Shown piece after piece: positions 17,673 through 27,497 of a stretch of 64,000 nt of DNA. Position numbers and translations under genes: made by a program. The notes beneath the pieces were generated by a model. That model saw only the letters and a list, made by a program, of their open reading frames with translations, had not been told where the DNA came from and did not search any database. Numbering within the stretch: the first letter of the stretch is position 1; each line of letters starts with the position of its first letter. Where the stretch lies: assembly GCA_965209015.1 (NCBI GenBank), contig OZ242367.1:1860001-1924000 (forward strand). Reading direction: 5' to 3'. Origin of the DNA: Bin80 sp965209015 (GTDB taxonomy: Bacteria; Bacteroidota; Rhodothermia; Rhodothermales; Bin80).

Positions 17673-18713
17673 CTACTGTGAACCAATATTAATAAAATAC
17701 CTCAAACGACCGGGAGAAACCGTTACTTCGCGTAGCATTAAGTCTGATGGGAATTCAACCCTTGGCACGACACGCCCAGTTGTATCATCATAAATTTGGG
17801 CATAAGATACTAAGGCACGAATCTGTGGGGATTGATAAGCCTGAGAAAATTTCGACAAGGGGACCTGATATGTTATCGTTACAGACTCAGGATCCAACTG
17901 AACTGCACTGCTTGCATTGGGAATCCCTTCAATCTCAACTCTTACCCGCTCGTTTTGCCCTTCCGTGTATTGAGATGCCAGTTGTGTAACAGTAGTTTCA
18001 TTGATTCCTAAGCGTACTAAGCCGGCCAATGAATCAGCCAGACCAACTTGATACTCAACTGCACCACTGATGCTTATAGTGGTATCCGATCTGGTTGGCC
18101 ATGATACAAGTTGGCTGATTACCGAAACGGGCCCTGAAACCCTCACAGAATCGGGAGTTAATTTGGGTTCACCTGTAAAAAAATACGGTGGTTGAGACAC
18201 AAACACGACACGGGATTTAATGGGAATGAGCCGTTCAGTTCTTGCCTCCTTCCTCATGTCAATCGTCTGGGGTACAATACTTTCTACATCCACCTCTTCT
18301 GGAATTCGAAGCAATAACTGTGTTTCAAGTATCCCCTGATTTGAATCAAATGTGATGGGGCTACTCCGGTAGCGTGCACGGAAACGCTGTACAATCAGAT
18401 TGATTCCGGGGCCATAGAGAGTCGCACGAATAGTTTCGGGCAATGGCTGTGCAAGAACCGAATCATCCTCAAGGCCTGAAATGCATACAGAATTGATTTC
18501 TTGGGATTCAACCGCACAGGTAATGTATTCCACTGACAGAGAATAATCTTCCAGCAAACTCAGCACCAGCCACACAAGGATAGATGCTACCAAGCTGAAC
18601 ATCATGACCCACCGTCGGCCACCAATCGGCTTTGTGGGCTCACTCAGTGTTGATTCCCGCCCGAGAACTACCCATCGAATCCCGTTCCATAACTGTTCAA
18701 ACCTATTCAGCAT
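17673..18713 (-). CDS. YbbR-domain (CdaR-like) membrane-anchored protein
   Basis: Protein of 346 residues with one N-terminal membrane helix (WVMMFSLVASILVWLVLSLL, about residues 34-53) and an extracytoplasmic body of repeated beta modules. The phrases LTPDSVRVSGPVSVI and LDPESVTITYQVPL are typical of YbbR repeats, in which 'P-x-S/V-V-x-V-x-G-P' recurs. In Firmicutes the homologue CdaR regulates the c-di-AMP cyclase CdaA; no cyclase gene is adjacent here, so that role is not implied. The gene heads a minus-strand run with the membrane protein and menF-menD. Confidence 0.75.
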   Translation of the reverse strand: MLNRFEQLWNGIRWVVLGRESTLSEPTKPIGGRRWVMMFSLVASILVWLVLSLLEDYSLSVEYITCAVESQEINSVCISGLEDDSVLAQPLPETIRATLYGPGINLIVQRFRARYRSSPITFDSNQGILETQLLLRIPEEVDVESIVPQTIDMRKEARTERLIPIKSRVVFVSQPPYFFTGEPKLTPDSVRVSGPVSVISQLVSWPTRSDTTISISGAVEYQVGLADSLAGLVRLGINETTVTQLASQYTEGQNERVRVEIEGIPNASSAVQLDPESVTITYQVPLSKFSQAYQSPQIRALVSYAQIYDDTTGRVVPRVEFPSDLMLREVTVSPGRLRYFINIGSQ

Positions 18714-18751
18714 GCGCCTGAATTCAACTCAGGTGACAGATAGGATACACT

Positions 18752-19978
18752 TTACTCACCAGAGATTCCAATCTCTGGTGAGATCCTGGAATACATGTTA
18801 ACCAACGATCGCACCGAGTTCTCCCAATTATAATATTCAAGGACTGCTTGGCGACCATTCATCGCCATTTGTTTGCGGCGATCTGGATCATTATACAACT
18901 CAATGATACTGGAAGCCAAGGCCTCATGATCTCCATACGGTACCACCACCCCGCAATCGGTAGACTCTGCAATATGTTGGATATAGGTACAGTTCGTCGC
19001 AATGACTGGGCGTCCTAGATACATGTAGTGAAATAATTTATGCGGTACGGTTGAGCTTGTATGTTCACAGTTTACATGGGGAATTAAGCATGCATCACTG
19101 GCAAGAATATAACTTTTTATTTCCTCTTGAGGTCTCCACCCTTCAAAGAATACATGGCCATTCAAGCCTAAGGTTTTAGACTGATCTTCCAGTTCTGATC
19201 GTATTTGTCCCTCACCGACAATCACAAGGCGTGCATTACAGTGCTTGAGTACCAATGGCATGGTCTGCAGTAAGAATCCGAGTCCACGATGCAAATCAAT
19301 CCCGCCAGTGTATACCAGAGTATATTCAGATTGATGGCCATGAGTGATATTTTCATTGACAGAATACTCATCAAAAGCCCTGATATTAATTGTATTTGGC
19401 AAAATGGTGGTATTTTTCTCAGGCACTCCAAGCGAGAGGTAATGCGCCTGCATCTCTTCGGTCGTAACAATGATATTGCTCGCTTTATGTGTCCACTCTC
19501 GCTCCAGGGATTTCCATCTTTTATAATTAATAAACAGCCTCCCTGGAAATCGGGTACTCCAGGCATAGGCTTTCAGAGCAGCAACCCATGATTCATGTAA
19601 ATCTGCAACCACTGGTATGCCTAAACGTTTTCCTGCACGCAGTGCGCCGCCACACATATAGAGATCGTGCGCATGAATCGCGTCTATGCTATACTCTTGA
19701 TGGAGGAGACGAACCTGTCTTGCAATGAACCAGGAAAGAATGGGGACTGTGCCAGCGAGCCCACGCATCCAGTTACGATATTTGACGGGTACGTTTCTTC
19801 GAATGATGGTAAATCCTTGGTACTTTTCTTCTTTGGATCTGGTATCGGGTGCCAAAACCAGCAAGAGGACATCAAATCCCGCTTTCACCAGAGCAGTCGC
19901 TTCATTCTCCACACGTGTATCCTGCGGGAATGGCTGATCCAGGATCATCAAGATGTGAAATGACTTTGAGAGACTCAT
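18752..19978 (-). CDS. GT4-family glycosyltransferase
   Basis: GT-B fold enzyme of 408 residues. The N-terminal domain has the opening ILMILDQPFPQDTRVENEATAL and the acceptor-side DAIHAHDLYMCGGAL. The C-terminal donor-binding domain has YTGGIDLHRGLGFLLQTM, ARLVIVGEGQ, HVFFEGWRPQEEIKSYI and the region around HKLFHYMYLGRPVIATNC, which contains the E/H-rich nucleotide-sugar site of GT4. The donor and acceptor are unknown. With wecB and two other GT4 genes nearby on the same strand it probably builds a surface polysaccharide. Confidence 0.85.
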   Translation of the reverse strand: MSLSKSFHILMILDQPFPQDTRVENEATALVKAGFDVLLLVLAPDTRSKEEKYQGFTIIRRNVPVKYRNWMRGLAGTVPILSWFIARQVRLLHQEYSIDAIHAHDLYMCGGALRAGKRLGIPVVADLHESWVAALKAYAWSTRFPGRLFINYKRWKSLEREWTHKASNIIVTTEEMQAHYLSLGVPEKNTTILPNTINIRAFDEYSVNENITHGHQSEYTLVYTGGIDLHRGLGFLLQTMPLVLKHCNARLVIVGEGQIRSELEDQSKTLGLNGHVFFEGWRPQEEIKSYILASDACLIPHVNCEHTSSTVPHKLFHYMYLGRPVIATNCTYIQHIAESTDCGVVVPYGDHEALASSIIELYNDPDRRKQMAMNGRQAVLEYYNWENSVRSLVNMYSRISPEIGISGE

Positions 19979-20449
19979 GAAGAAAAATGGACGGACACTC
20001 CTGAAAGATCTGTTCTATCTGAAAATGATGTAATGATGACCTTTGAAATCATTACCTTTACCTATGTGAGTTGACAATCCCAAGGGAAATATCAGAGCTG
20101 GTACTGGAAGATCAATGCTTCAAACCTTTTGGTTAGGTTAATCTAGTAATTATCATTTTTCCTTGACTCAAAACAATATCCAAATACCTATTTGTCTGAG
20201 TAATTGACGTCGAATATCTTAACCACCAGATAGATGAACACTAATATTCGTAAGCGATTATTTTTTGTAAGTTATTTAACTATTTCGTAGTAGGGGGTTC
20301 CATAACAAAAGATATGTCATTAATGATTGAACAAGTTGCCTCTTCAAATCAAATTACTATTTTTATAAGGCCCTCTTCGTTGCATCGGCGATCTATCAAG
20401 TGCAGATAGGTTCGGAGCGAAACAAGGAAAATGACCAAAAGGAAATAGA
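19979..20449. other. Gene-free AT-rich spacer
   Basis: No protein-like frame is visible. It lies upstream of the GT4 start on the minus strand and must contain that promoter. It leads directly into decayed coding DNA on the plus strand. Confidence 0.35.
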
Positions 20450-21002
20450 AGTAACTGAGAATTAGGCTTGATTAGCATGTGAACGACTACCAGTAAGCAC
20501 AGACGAGATCACAATCGTCTTCTCAAAGAAAGTAACCCGAACATATTACGACGGCGAGAATACGATTTTTGTCGGCAGAGCAGACAACTCAAAAAGACAA
20601 TTTTTCGCGGCGCTTACGCATGAATTGGAGTATGCACATGAGCATAACATATTTCGCGCAACAGGCGAAATGCCACCCATAGATTGATGAACAAACGCGC
20701 CCCAAATGAGTCACCGATCTCAATGAATGAACTCGCCAAAGCGAAGACGTACAAAGGTAGCGAAAAGGCAAGACCTGACAAATCCTTGACACCTTACATT
20801 GGACTATACTACACATAAGGAGTTAAAGGGTATAGAGATCCGTGGGGCCGCAACGTCAATTAGCACGGACCCTAAGTGCAGTCCTTGGGTAACGAAACCT
20901 AAGCGACGATAATAAATTTGCAAAATCCATAAAGAAATCAATTCTCTTTGACGATCCTGATTATTTTCGGGTTCTATCACAATTTGTGAACAAACTCACT
21001 CA
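20450..21002 (+). pseudogene. Decayed plus-strand gene, zincin-like fragment
   Basis: Several protein-like pieces follow one another on the plus strand in shifting frames. The first (from about 20497) includes EITIVFSKKVTRTYYDGEN and LTHELEYAHEHNIF, a metalloprotease-like 'HExxH' helix in which the second His is Tyr (TAT where CAT would be expected). The next holds NKRAPNESPISMNELAKAK, then KELKGIEIRGAATSISTDPK, and the last ends with LFDDPDYFRVLSQFVNKLTQ before a stop at about 21002. Stops and frame changes separate them. I read this as one inactivated gene; the exact family is not recognised. Confidence 0.45.
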
Positions 21003-21140
21003 ATGAATAAGCCTAGTGGGCTACTCATATTATTTTGGATTCCAGTATGACTCACTGAGAAAGTAACAGTTGCAAACAGATTTGATATTAGCAATTTTTC
21101 TTATGTCAAGGAGCGTGCCCGTTCTGCTTCTTGTACAGAG

Positions 21141-22205
21141 TCATCCTTTACCCAACAGTGAATCCGCAATCATTGCACTTGCCAACTTTTCAGGGCGGCC
21201 TTCGCCGAGGGGGCTCTGTGGCCCAGTTGGCTCTCTCATTACCGCATGTACAATAGCATCTTGATCCGCCCCCGTGCATATGCTCCAACTGTTATGAAGA
21301 GTTTCAGGATATTCCGTCTCTTCACGCAGAATGATACATGGCACTTCAAACCAGTAGGACTCTTTTTGCAGCCCACCACTATCCGTGAGTACACGATGCG
21401 CATTGGATGCCAGCGTCAGCATTGATAAGTAACTAACTGGATTCATCACTTCCACATTATCAGGTACGGTAATCTCCGAAAGAGCAGTTCTGGTTCGGGG
21501 GTGAAGCGGTAAGATCACTGGTAAGGTTAGTTGACCAAAAGCATCAAAAATACTTTGAAGATTTGTCTTGTTATCTGTATTGGATGGGCGATGCACTGTA
21601 GAAAGAAAGTACTTACCTCGGGGATGGATGGTAATTGATTCCAGTGGACAACACTCTTTTGCACGTTCAGAAAACATCCGCGTCGCATCCAACATTACAT
21701 CCCCAACTAGTACTGTATTCCCCTCAAGACCCTCACGTTTCAAATTTTCAACCGCAATTTCGGTAGGAGCAAACAGCCACTCTGATATACGATCGGTTAA
21801 AATTCGGTTGATCTCCTCAGGCATCATCCAATTGAAACTTCGTATTCCAGCCTCTACATGAGCCAAAGGAATATTTCCTTTTGCAGCTACGATTGCACCT
21901 GCAAGTGTAGTATTTGTATCACCATAAACGATAATTGCATCAAATGGGCCACTCTCTTCAATAAACCGTTCCAGACGAGTCATAATTTCTCCTGTCTGAG
22001 TGGCATGGGACCCTGATCCAGCCTCCAAATTGGCAACAGGTGCAGGAACCCCTAACTCATCAAAAAAGACTTGACTGAGAAGCCTGTCATAGTGCTGGCC
22101 TGAATGTACCAGCGTCTCTTTGATTCCTGCATTCATTAACGCAGGACTGACCGCGGATGCTTTCACGAATTGTGGCCGTGCTCCGACGAGCGTACAAACG
22201 TGCAT
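21141..22205 (-). CDS. wecB: UDP-N-acetylglucosamine 2-epimerase (non-hydrolysing)
   Basis: Converts UDP-GlcNAc to UDP-ManNAc for surface polysaccharides. Seen: GARPQFVKASAVSPAL, SGQHYD, AHVEAGIRSFNWMMPEE, GDVMLDA, STVHRPSNTDN, LPLHPRTRTAL and LTDSGGLQKESYWFEVPCI, the canonical order of the family. The ATG at 22203-22205 is chosen because the conserved TLVGARPQF starts a few residues later; upstream starts would overlap the GT gene. It follows that GT4 gene by seven bases. Confidence 0.93.
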   Translation of the reverse strand: MHVCTLVGARPQFVKASAVSPALMNAGIKETLVHSGQHYDRLLSQVFFDELGVPAPVANLEAGSGSHATQTGEIMTRLERFIEESGPFDAIIVYGDTNTTLAGAIVAAKGNIPLAHVEAGIRSFNWMMPEEINRILTDRISEWLFAPTEIAVENLKREGLEGNTVLVGDVMLDATRMFSERAKECCPLESITIHPRGKYFLSTVHRPSNTDNKTNLQSIFDAFGQLTLPVILPLHPRTRTALSEITVPDNVEVMNPVSYLSMLTLASNAHRVLTDSGGLQKESYWFEVPCIILREETEYPETLHNSWSICTGADQDAIVHAVMREPTGPQSPLGEGRPEKLASAMIADSLLGKG

Positions 22206-22212
22206 GCTTAAA

Positions 22213-23535
22213 TTACGGTTCTGATGTAGAAAGACGATCAAGTAAATTGGCTAATCGCCCTGTCAGACGACGACGCTCATATTTCGCGATGGCTACCTCA
22301 TTAATTTCCCGAGGCTTTCCTCTGGACTCAATGCAGCCTTTCAGAAATGCTAGAATGCCATCTACGTCTTGATGATCAAAGATCTCGCCAGCCCGCGTTT
22401 CATCCAAAAGATCAGCCAAATCCCCATCCACAGGTCCAAGTGCCAGAATTGGACGACGAGCGGATATATACTCAAAGACCTTAGCAGAAACGTGCCCCAG
22501 ATAATCTTTGCTCAAAACATATGGTTGTGACAGCAAGAGAACATCTACTGAATTCATGTAGGCAACTGCCTCGCTATGAGAAAGAAATTCTACTACCTTC
22601 AAAGGGATTTCATGTCTGTGAAATTCTTCTATTGCATCTTGATCAATTTTACCTACCAAGTGAATCTCAACTGGGATAAGTTTACGTAATTTTTTTAACG
22701 CGTGAACGAAAGAATCAGAGTGTCTGCGCAGGTTGTAGGTTCCCACGTATGCGATAATCAAAGGTGTCCTGTCCCTCGGCGAGACACTGCCCTTTACAAC
22801 TTCTAATGGGTCAAAGCCATTGGGGATGGTTTCGTAATACCGAATGGGGGCTCGCCTTTGAAGGCGCTCTCCAAAATAATTGCTCACGGAAATGACTGCA
22901 TCTGCGGTACCCAAAACTTTTTTCTCCAAATGCGTCTGAATTTTTCTGGCTACGAGTCCTTCGTACATTTGGTCACGGTAATATATTTCCACCCAAGGGT
23001 CCCGCATATCTACTACCCAGGGACAATCTGAAATATTCCTTGCTGCTATACCAACTAGATGACAGGAATGCGGAGGGCCTGTGCTCATGATTGCATCAAA
23101 TCTCATTCCTTTTAGCAGGCCTCGAGCAGTACGAGACGCAAAAGGCACCCACCCAATACGAGCATCAGGCAGAAATACATTTCCTCTAAGCCAGCGGGCA
23201 ACACGTTTTAATCTTGTGTCTCCGTCAATGTAACCAACTTTAATTACTTCCTCTCTCTTCTTTCCCTGAAGTTGGCTATAAAAAGTGAAGGGATCCCATG
23301 CTTTCGTTCGGATTACCTCAACTTCAGACGGGATCTCACTGAGGAGCGATGCATCAATTGACGGAAATGCGGCATAGTCTGGATCCACCGTCAATACGGT
23401 TGGTAACCATCCGTAGTCAGGTAGGTAGCGTGCAAATTTCAAGACTCGCTGTACCGCAGCTCCACCAGACGGTGGAAAGTAATAGCTGATCAATAGAATA
23501 CGTTTCACAGTATGCCCTAAAGGTCTACCGATCAT
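22213..23535 (-). CDS. GT4-like glycosyltransferase
   Basis: About 440 residues. The opening KRILLISYYFPPSGGAAVQR is characteristic of the GT4/GT4-like group acting on surface glycans. In the C-terminal domain IAYVGTYNLRRHSDSFVHAL, VEIHLVGKIDQDAIEEF and DYLGHVSAKVFEYISARRP form the donor site. The ATG at 23533-23535 (or a GTG just inside) avoids overlap with the YfhO gene. Together with wecB it forms a tight operon. The sugar is unknown, although ManNAc-derived donors are likely available from WecB. Confidence 0.85.
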   Translation of the reverse strand: MIGRPLGHTVKRILLISYYFPPSGGAAVQRVLKFARYLPDYGWLPTVLTVDPDYAAFPSIDASLLSEIPSEVEVIRTKAWDPFTFYSQLQGKKREEVIKVGYIDGDTRLKRVARWLRGNVFLPDARIGWVPFASRTARGLLKGMRFDAIMSTGPPHSCHLVGIAARNISDCPWVVDMRDPWVEIYYRDQMYEGLVARKIQTHLEKKVLGTADAVISVSNYFGERLQRRAPIRYYETIPNGFDPLEVVKGSVSPRDRTPLIIAYVGTYNLRRHSDSFVHALKKLRKLIPVEIHLVGKIDQDAIEEFHRHEIPLKVVEFLSHSEAVAYMNSVDVLLLSQPYVLSKDYLGHVSAKVFEYISARRPILALGPVDGDLADLLDETRAGEIFDHQDVDGILAFLKGCIESRGKPREINEVAIAKYERRRLTGRLANLLDRLSTSEP

Positions 23536-23551
23536 TAAAAAACATGAACTT

Positions 23552-26032
23552 TTACCTTCGTCTCCTGCGAAAGTAACCAATCCCACTTAATCCTATAAGG
23601 CACAGTGCGAGTCCGTATACAAATATTGTGGAGATTAAACTAATTCGTTTGCCCCAGATATAGCTAGAAGGGTTGAAGGTCATTTCAAGTGTATGATTTC
23701 CAGCCGGAATAGCCACAGCACGCAATAAGTAATTAGCTCTATGAATCGGTATATTCTCCCCATCCAGGGTTGCTCCCCAACCTGCCGGATAAAATAATTC
23801 ACTAACTACCAAAAGACGTGGAGCATCTGTCATCACCTCATAGGCAAATCGCCTCGGCCCATAGGAAATTGGCGTAACTGAAACTGTGCTACTTGAATCC
23901 AAAGGAGTGATCGGTGTCTCAATGGGTGCTGAGATCAATGCCAGATCGGACGGATCAAAGTCTGCATCTTGAAGTCGGAGTAATATGTCATCTGAGTCTG
24001 GAATCACCTCCGTCTCTCCAACAAAATAAGCGCGAGGAAGGACGTCAAGATTTTCATAAACTGTCAACCCTGATTCCTCGCCATATTCCACATCAAGAGC
24101 ACCAGTGATCGGAGCCTGAGAAAATATATACCGGACATTCATCATGTCAAGCATACTTTCATTTGGCATTCCAGTAGTCGGGTTAAACAGGAGATAATCC
24201 AGAAAATCCTGATATATCCGCAACTTTGCAGCACTATACCCTCCAAGAGATTCATGATGGAACGATGGCCTAGCAAGTCCTGTCTGATCTCTGCGTTCCA
24301 ATGAAAGAACTCGAAACTGGCCTTCCCTCCGGAGAACATATTCGTCTACATCAAGAGTTTCAATACGATTGGCGGGATCTCGGGAAATACTGAGTCTCTC
24401 TATGTTCAGGTATCTGTTTGCCACCCCACCCAGATCTATAACCACCAACAGTGCTAAAACTATCTTTAGCACCCAGGCTGGTAGTATTTTACGCTGCGTT
24501 GCAATGAATGCAATCCCTGCTAAAAGAATAAAGAAAAAAGACCGTTTTGCATCATCCATGAATGCATCTTTCCGAGGAGGGATGACTTGCTCTGAAAGAA
24601 GCTGCCTCGCGGCCGATACAACCTGAGGGTCAGACGGGTTTCTTCCAGACGACTGGGCTACATAAGCGGTGACTTGTTGAAGTTCCCCTTCCCGTTGGAA
24701 ATCAAATACTAAGTCTCCCGCTGCCATTAAAAATAGGAGCATACCAGCAGTGATGCCAAGCACGATAAATATATTGCGATATTTTTCCCGTTCTGCCTCA
24801 GGGGAGGTTTCACGGCGCACAATATAGCCAAGCCCTAATGCGGCAAGAACTGCCAAGATTAGTGCAACGGTGATTAGCCAAGTTTCTGGAGCTCGGAAGG
24901 CATCAAACAAAGGCAAGTAATTGAACATGATGCGATTCAATCCCTCAAAATGACGGCCAAACGAAAAGAGTACCATGAGGCCCCCGGCTATTCCAAGCAC
25001 TGCTACTAAACGGGAACGAATTCGCAGGAGTGCGATGGACGCAAGAAACAACACGATACTGCCGACATAATGTGGGCCACCAGTAAACGGTTTTTGTCCC
25101 CAATAATAGGTAGCCCCACCAAAGGCATCCGCAAATAGAAGTGTTAACAGTTCTTTTGGGTTTTGACTCCATCGCATCGCATAGTCCCAACTCAACCCAT
25201 CTCCCTCCCCCAGAGAAGATGCACCTCGGATGCTAAATTCTTTATACTCAAGAGTAGGCCAGTAATACTCTGCTACCATCAAGAGCGCTAAACCAGAGCC
25301 GAATGCTAACAAACCGGTCGATTTGAAAAAGTTTGGTAAACTCTTACGATGTCGTGCATCAAATAACAGGACAACCCACCAGATAAATGCCAAAAACGTT
25401 ACGTAATAAGTAATTTGTACATGCCCTGCTCGGAGGTTTACCGCTAATGCGATGGTAAACAATAGACTGGCAACAATATTGGGCTTTTTCATTCCATGAA
25501 TGAATGCCAATAGTAACCATGGAGCAAATGCTAATGCCACGAACTTTGTATTATGCCCGGCGACCAAGATAACTGGTAGATAAGTTGTCATGGCATATGC
25601 ACAAGCGGCCAGAAGTGAACTCAGTGTGTCTCGGGTTAAGTACCAAGCCAGTAGATACCCTCCCATCAGAAGAACTATGACATGTGAGAATGGCCAAGTA
25701 ATTCTGCGTAACGCACGAGGGAGTTCATCAATCTGGGGTACCAATGCAGGGCTAGAAACTATATATCCTGGCATCCCTGCAAACAGATTGGTGGCCCACA
25801 GGGGTTCCTCTCCCGTCTCTTCGCGGTACTCAAGCATACTCTGTGCTACGGCTTTCCACTCCACAGTATCTCCACCAACAAGACTTCTACCACTGAAAAG
25901 AGTTGGCCAAGAAAAATAAACAGCAACCACTATCAGCACAATAAAACATAGGAAATGCTGCAGAGCAGGAGTCTGAGTTGCCCACCATGACCGTTGCTGC
26001 TGTAAGGAACGCGATGCTTGAGATCTGCCCAT
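23552..26032 (-). CDS. YfhO-family multi-pass membrane protein
   Basis: Protein of about 826 residues with a dozen or so hydrophobic segments in the first 550 residues, an early luminal motif VGGDTVEWKAVAQSM, and a C-terminal extracytoplasmic domain (LVVSELFYPAGWGATLDGENIP) ending in one more helix and an Arg-rich tail. This is the layout of bacterial YfhO proteins, GT-C-like membrane enzymes implicated in glycosylation of lipid-linked polymers such as teichoic acid. The ATG at 26030-26032 is 13 bases after the gatC stop. Context with GT4 genes and wecB fits glycan assembly. Confidence 0.85.
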   Translation of the reverse strand: MGRSQASRSLQQQRSWWATQTPALQHFLCFIVLIVVAVYFSWPTLFSGRSLVGGDTVEWKAVAQSMLEYREETGEEPLWATNLFAGMPGYIVSSPALVPQIDELPRALRRITWPFSHVIVLLMGGYLLAWYLTRDTLSSLLAACAYAMTTYLPVILVAGHNTKFVALAFAPWLLLAFIHGMKKPNIVASLLFTIALAVNLRAGHVQITYYVTFLAFIWWVVLLFDARHRKSLPNFFKSTGLLAFGSGLALLMVAEYYWPTLEYKEFSIRGASSLGEGDGLSWDYAMRWSQNPKELLTLLFADAFGGATYYWGQKPFTGGPHYVGSIVLFLASIALLRIRSRLVAVLGIAGGLMVLFSFGRHFEGLNRIMFNYLPLFDAFRAPETWLITVALILAVLAALGLGYIVRRETSPEAEREKYRNIFIVLGITAGMLLFLMAAGDLVFDFQREGELQQVTAYVAQSSGRNPSDPQVVSAARQLLSEQVIPPRKDAFMDDAKRSFFFILLAGIAFIATQRKILPAWVLKIVLALLVVIDLGGVANRYLNIERLSISRDPANRIETLDVDEYVLRREGQFRVLSLERRDQTGLARPSFHHESLGGYSAAKLRIYQDFLDYLLFNPTTGMPNESMLDMMNVRYIFSQAPITGALDVEYGEESGLTVYENLDVLPRAYFVGETEVIPDSDDILLRLQDADFDPSDLALISAPIETPITPLDSSSTVSVTPISYGPRRFAYEVMTDAPRLLVVSELFYPAGWGATLDGENIPIHRANYLLRAVAIPAGNHTLEMTFNPSSYIWGKRISLISTIFVYGLALCLIGLSGIGYFRRRRR

Positions 26033-26045
26033 GAAATGAGGCTCG

Positions 26046-26333
26046 CTACCCAATCACTTTGGGTACCCGAAAATATTCTCCATCCGTATCCGGCGCATTC
26101 TTTAGAGCATCTTCATGACTTGTTCGCTCCTCCACAGAGTCTGATCGTATGGTGAGCGTAAGATCATGTACATGGGTCAGAGGGGTAATCCCCGAAGTAT
26201 CAACCTCATTCAGGGTATCCATAGAATTGAGAATCTTGGTCATCTCTTGAACCAAAACCTCCTCTTCGGCAGCAGTGAATTGTAGCTTAGCCAACTTTGC
26301 AATGTGACGGACTTCTTTTTTCGAGATAGGCAT
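26046..26333 (-). CDS. gatC: Asp/Glu-tRNA amidotransferase subunit C
   Basis: Small (95-residue) stabilising subunit of the GatCAB complex that converts misacylated Glu-tRNA(Gln) or Asp-tRNA(Asn). Seen: the typical opening KKEVRHIAKLAKLQFTAAEEE, a middle VDTSGITPLTHVHDL and a C-terminal DGEYFRVPKVIG. gatA and gatB are not in the window. It starts the minus-strand run toward YfhO. A perfect 14-bp palindrome lies 22 bases upstream. Confidence 0.93.
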   Translation of the reverse strand: MPISKKEVRHIAKLAKLQFTAAEEEVLVQEMTKILNSMDTLNEVDTSGITPLTHVHDLTLTIRSDSVEERTSHEDALKNAPDTDGEYFRVPKVIG

Positions 26334-26355
26334 GAGGAATAGAGGATTCAGTACT

Positions 26356-26369
26356 TACGGTATACCGTA
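26356..26369. promoter_or_regulatory. Perfect 14-bp palindrome upstream of gatC
   Basis: TACGGTATACCGTA is fully self-complementary and centred about 30 bases before the gatC start. Its length and position suit an operator for a homodimeric regulator. No regulator gene is adjacent, so the assignment is inference. Confidence 0.35.
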
Positions 26370-26644
26370 TATGCTGTTCCAATACACTGAGTATAGGATC
26401 TGTTTATGGAGTTGACGATTTGAAGATTGTTATGTATTTGAAACAATCCTGATTTAGTGGAAAATTTAATGACTGTTTAGGATCCATGATTATGGAACTG
26501 TCCCGAACTTGATCAAGATTCTTGAAAAACTGAATTTCTTTCAAAGTGGATAGGTTAAATCTATAACTGGATATAATTCTATTCAGTATAGTTGAGGTAT
26601 AATCTTCCCCCAAAGATTGCTTCGGATGTGGGCAATAATTCATC

Positions 26645-27289
26645 ATGCGAAATCTACATTTATTGATTTTCTTGATCGTACTCAGCGCAACTAAGCCTGC
26701 AAATGCGCAACGAGTAGAGGGAGTTCTGAAATTTGGGGTGACACAAACCACGTTTGCTGGAAACTTGGCAGTTGATGAAACTACTTGGAAAAACATTATA
26801 GGGATTGCTGGGGGAAGTGCAATTGGAATCAATCTAGTTGGAGGGCTTAGTTTAGTTGGAGAGCTACTATATCTCCAAATGGGAGCAAAAGTACAAGTAC
26901 AGCAAGATGATTTACCGAATATCCTAACAAGCCGATCATCTTATTTGGCTGTTCCCGTACTTGCTCAGTATCGGTTTGAATCTTCTAGAATCATTCAGCC
27001 GAGAATTTTCATGGGAGGATCGGTTCTATTCCAGTTGGAATCAGTGATCATTGGTGAGTCAGGTGTTGTTGGGCAAGTCTTTGTAGAAGAAGATGATTCA
27101 ATAGAACCAATAGACTATGGTCTTATCGCTGGTGCCGGAGTAGATTTTTATTTGGCAAGTCAACGATTCATGTTGGAAATCAGATATTACCATGGACAAA
27201 GTGATGTTACTAAACCGAACATAGAAACCGGTATTTCCACAGAGCTGAATAACCGAGGATGGGCAATTATGACAGGAGTCCTTTTCTGA
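26645..27289 (+). CDS. PorT-type outer-membrane beta-barrel protein
   Basis: Protein of 214 residues with a signal peptide (MRNLHLLIFLIVLSATKPANA|Q) and alternating-hydrophobicity strands such as LSLVGELLYLQMGAKV, YLAVPVLAQYRFE and IQPRIFMGGSVLFQLE. It ends with a strand and terminal Phe (GWAIMTGVLF), the standard outer-membrane insertion signal. The pattern matches the small OMP_b-brl_2/PorT family of Bacteroidota. It stands alone, divergent from gatC. A TATAAT at 26572-26577 lies about 70 bases upstream but has no good -35 partner. A stem-loop follows the stop. Confidence 0.75.
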   Translation: MRNLHLLIFLIVLSATKPANAQRVEGVLKFGVTQTTFAGNLAVDETTWKNIIGIAGGSAIGINLVGGLSLVGELLYLQMGAKVQVQQDDLPNILTSRSSYLAVPVLAQYRFESSRIIQPRIFMGGSVLFQLESVIIGESGVVGQVFVEEDDSIEPIDYGLIAGAGVDFYLASQRFMLEIRYYHGQSDVTKPNIETGISTELNNRGWAIMTGVLF

Positions 27290-27291
27290 AA

Positions 27292-27324
27292 TATCCGTCC
27301 CTTTCCAAAAAGAACGGACGGATA
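27292..27324. terminator. Stem-loop after the PorT-like gene
   Basis: Perfect 9-bp arms TATCCGTCC/GGACGGATA flank a 15-base loop, starting three bases after the stop. There is no T tract, so it may be a terminator of a non-canonical type or an mRNA-stabilising hairpin. Its position at the end of a lone gene favours termination. Confidence 0.55.
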
Positions 27325-27497
27325 ATCTTAGGTGAATACCGACATCCTATCATGAATACTCAATTCAGCGATAAGCCCTTATGATATTGAGTGGTTAAGC
27401 ATTTGTAGGTTTTAGTGTTTGCCTCCATTTTCGCATTGCGAAAAACTTAATACGCCGTGATCCAATTAAGTAATTCGTTAGTAGCAACGAGGAGAGC

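Noticed and set aside
17673..18713. Calling the YbbR protein CdaR of a c-di-AMP system
   Set aside because: No cyclase (CdaA) gene is adjacent; the YbbR domain alone does not establish that role.
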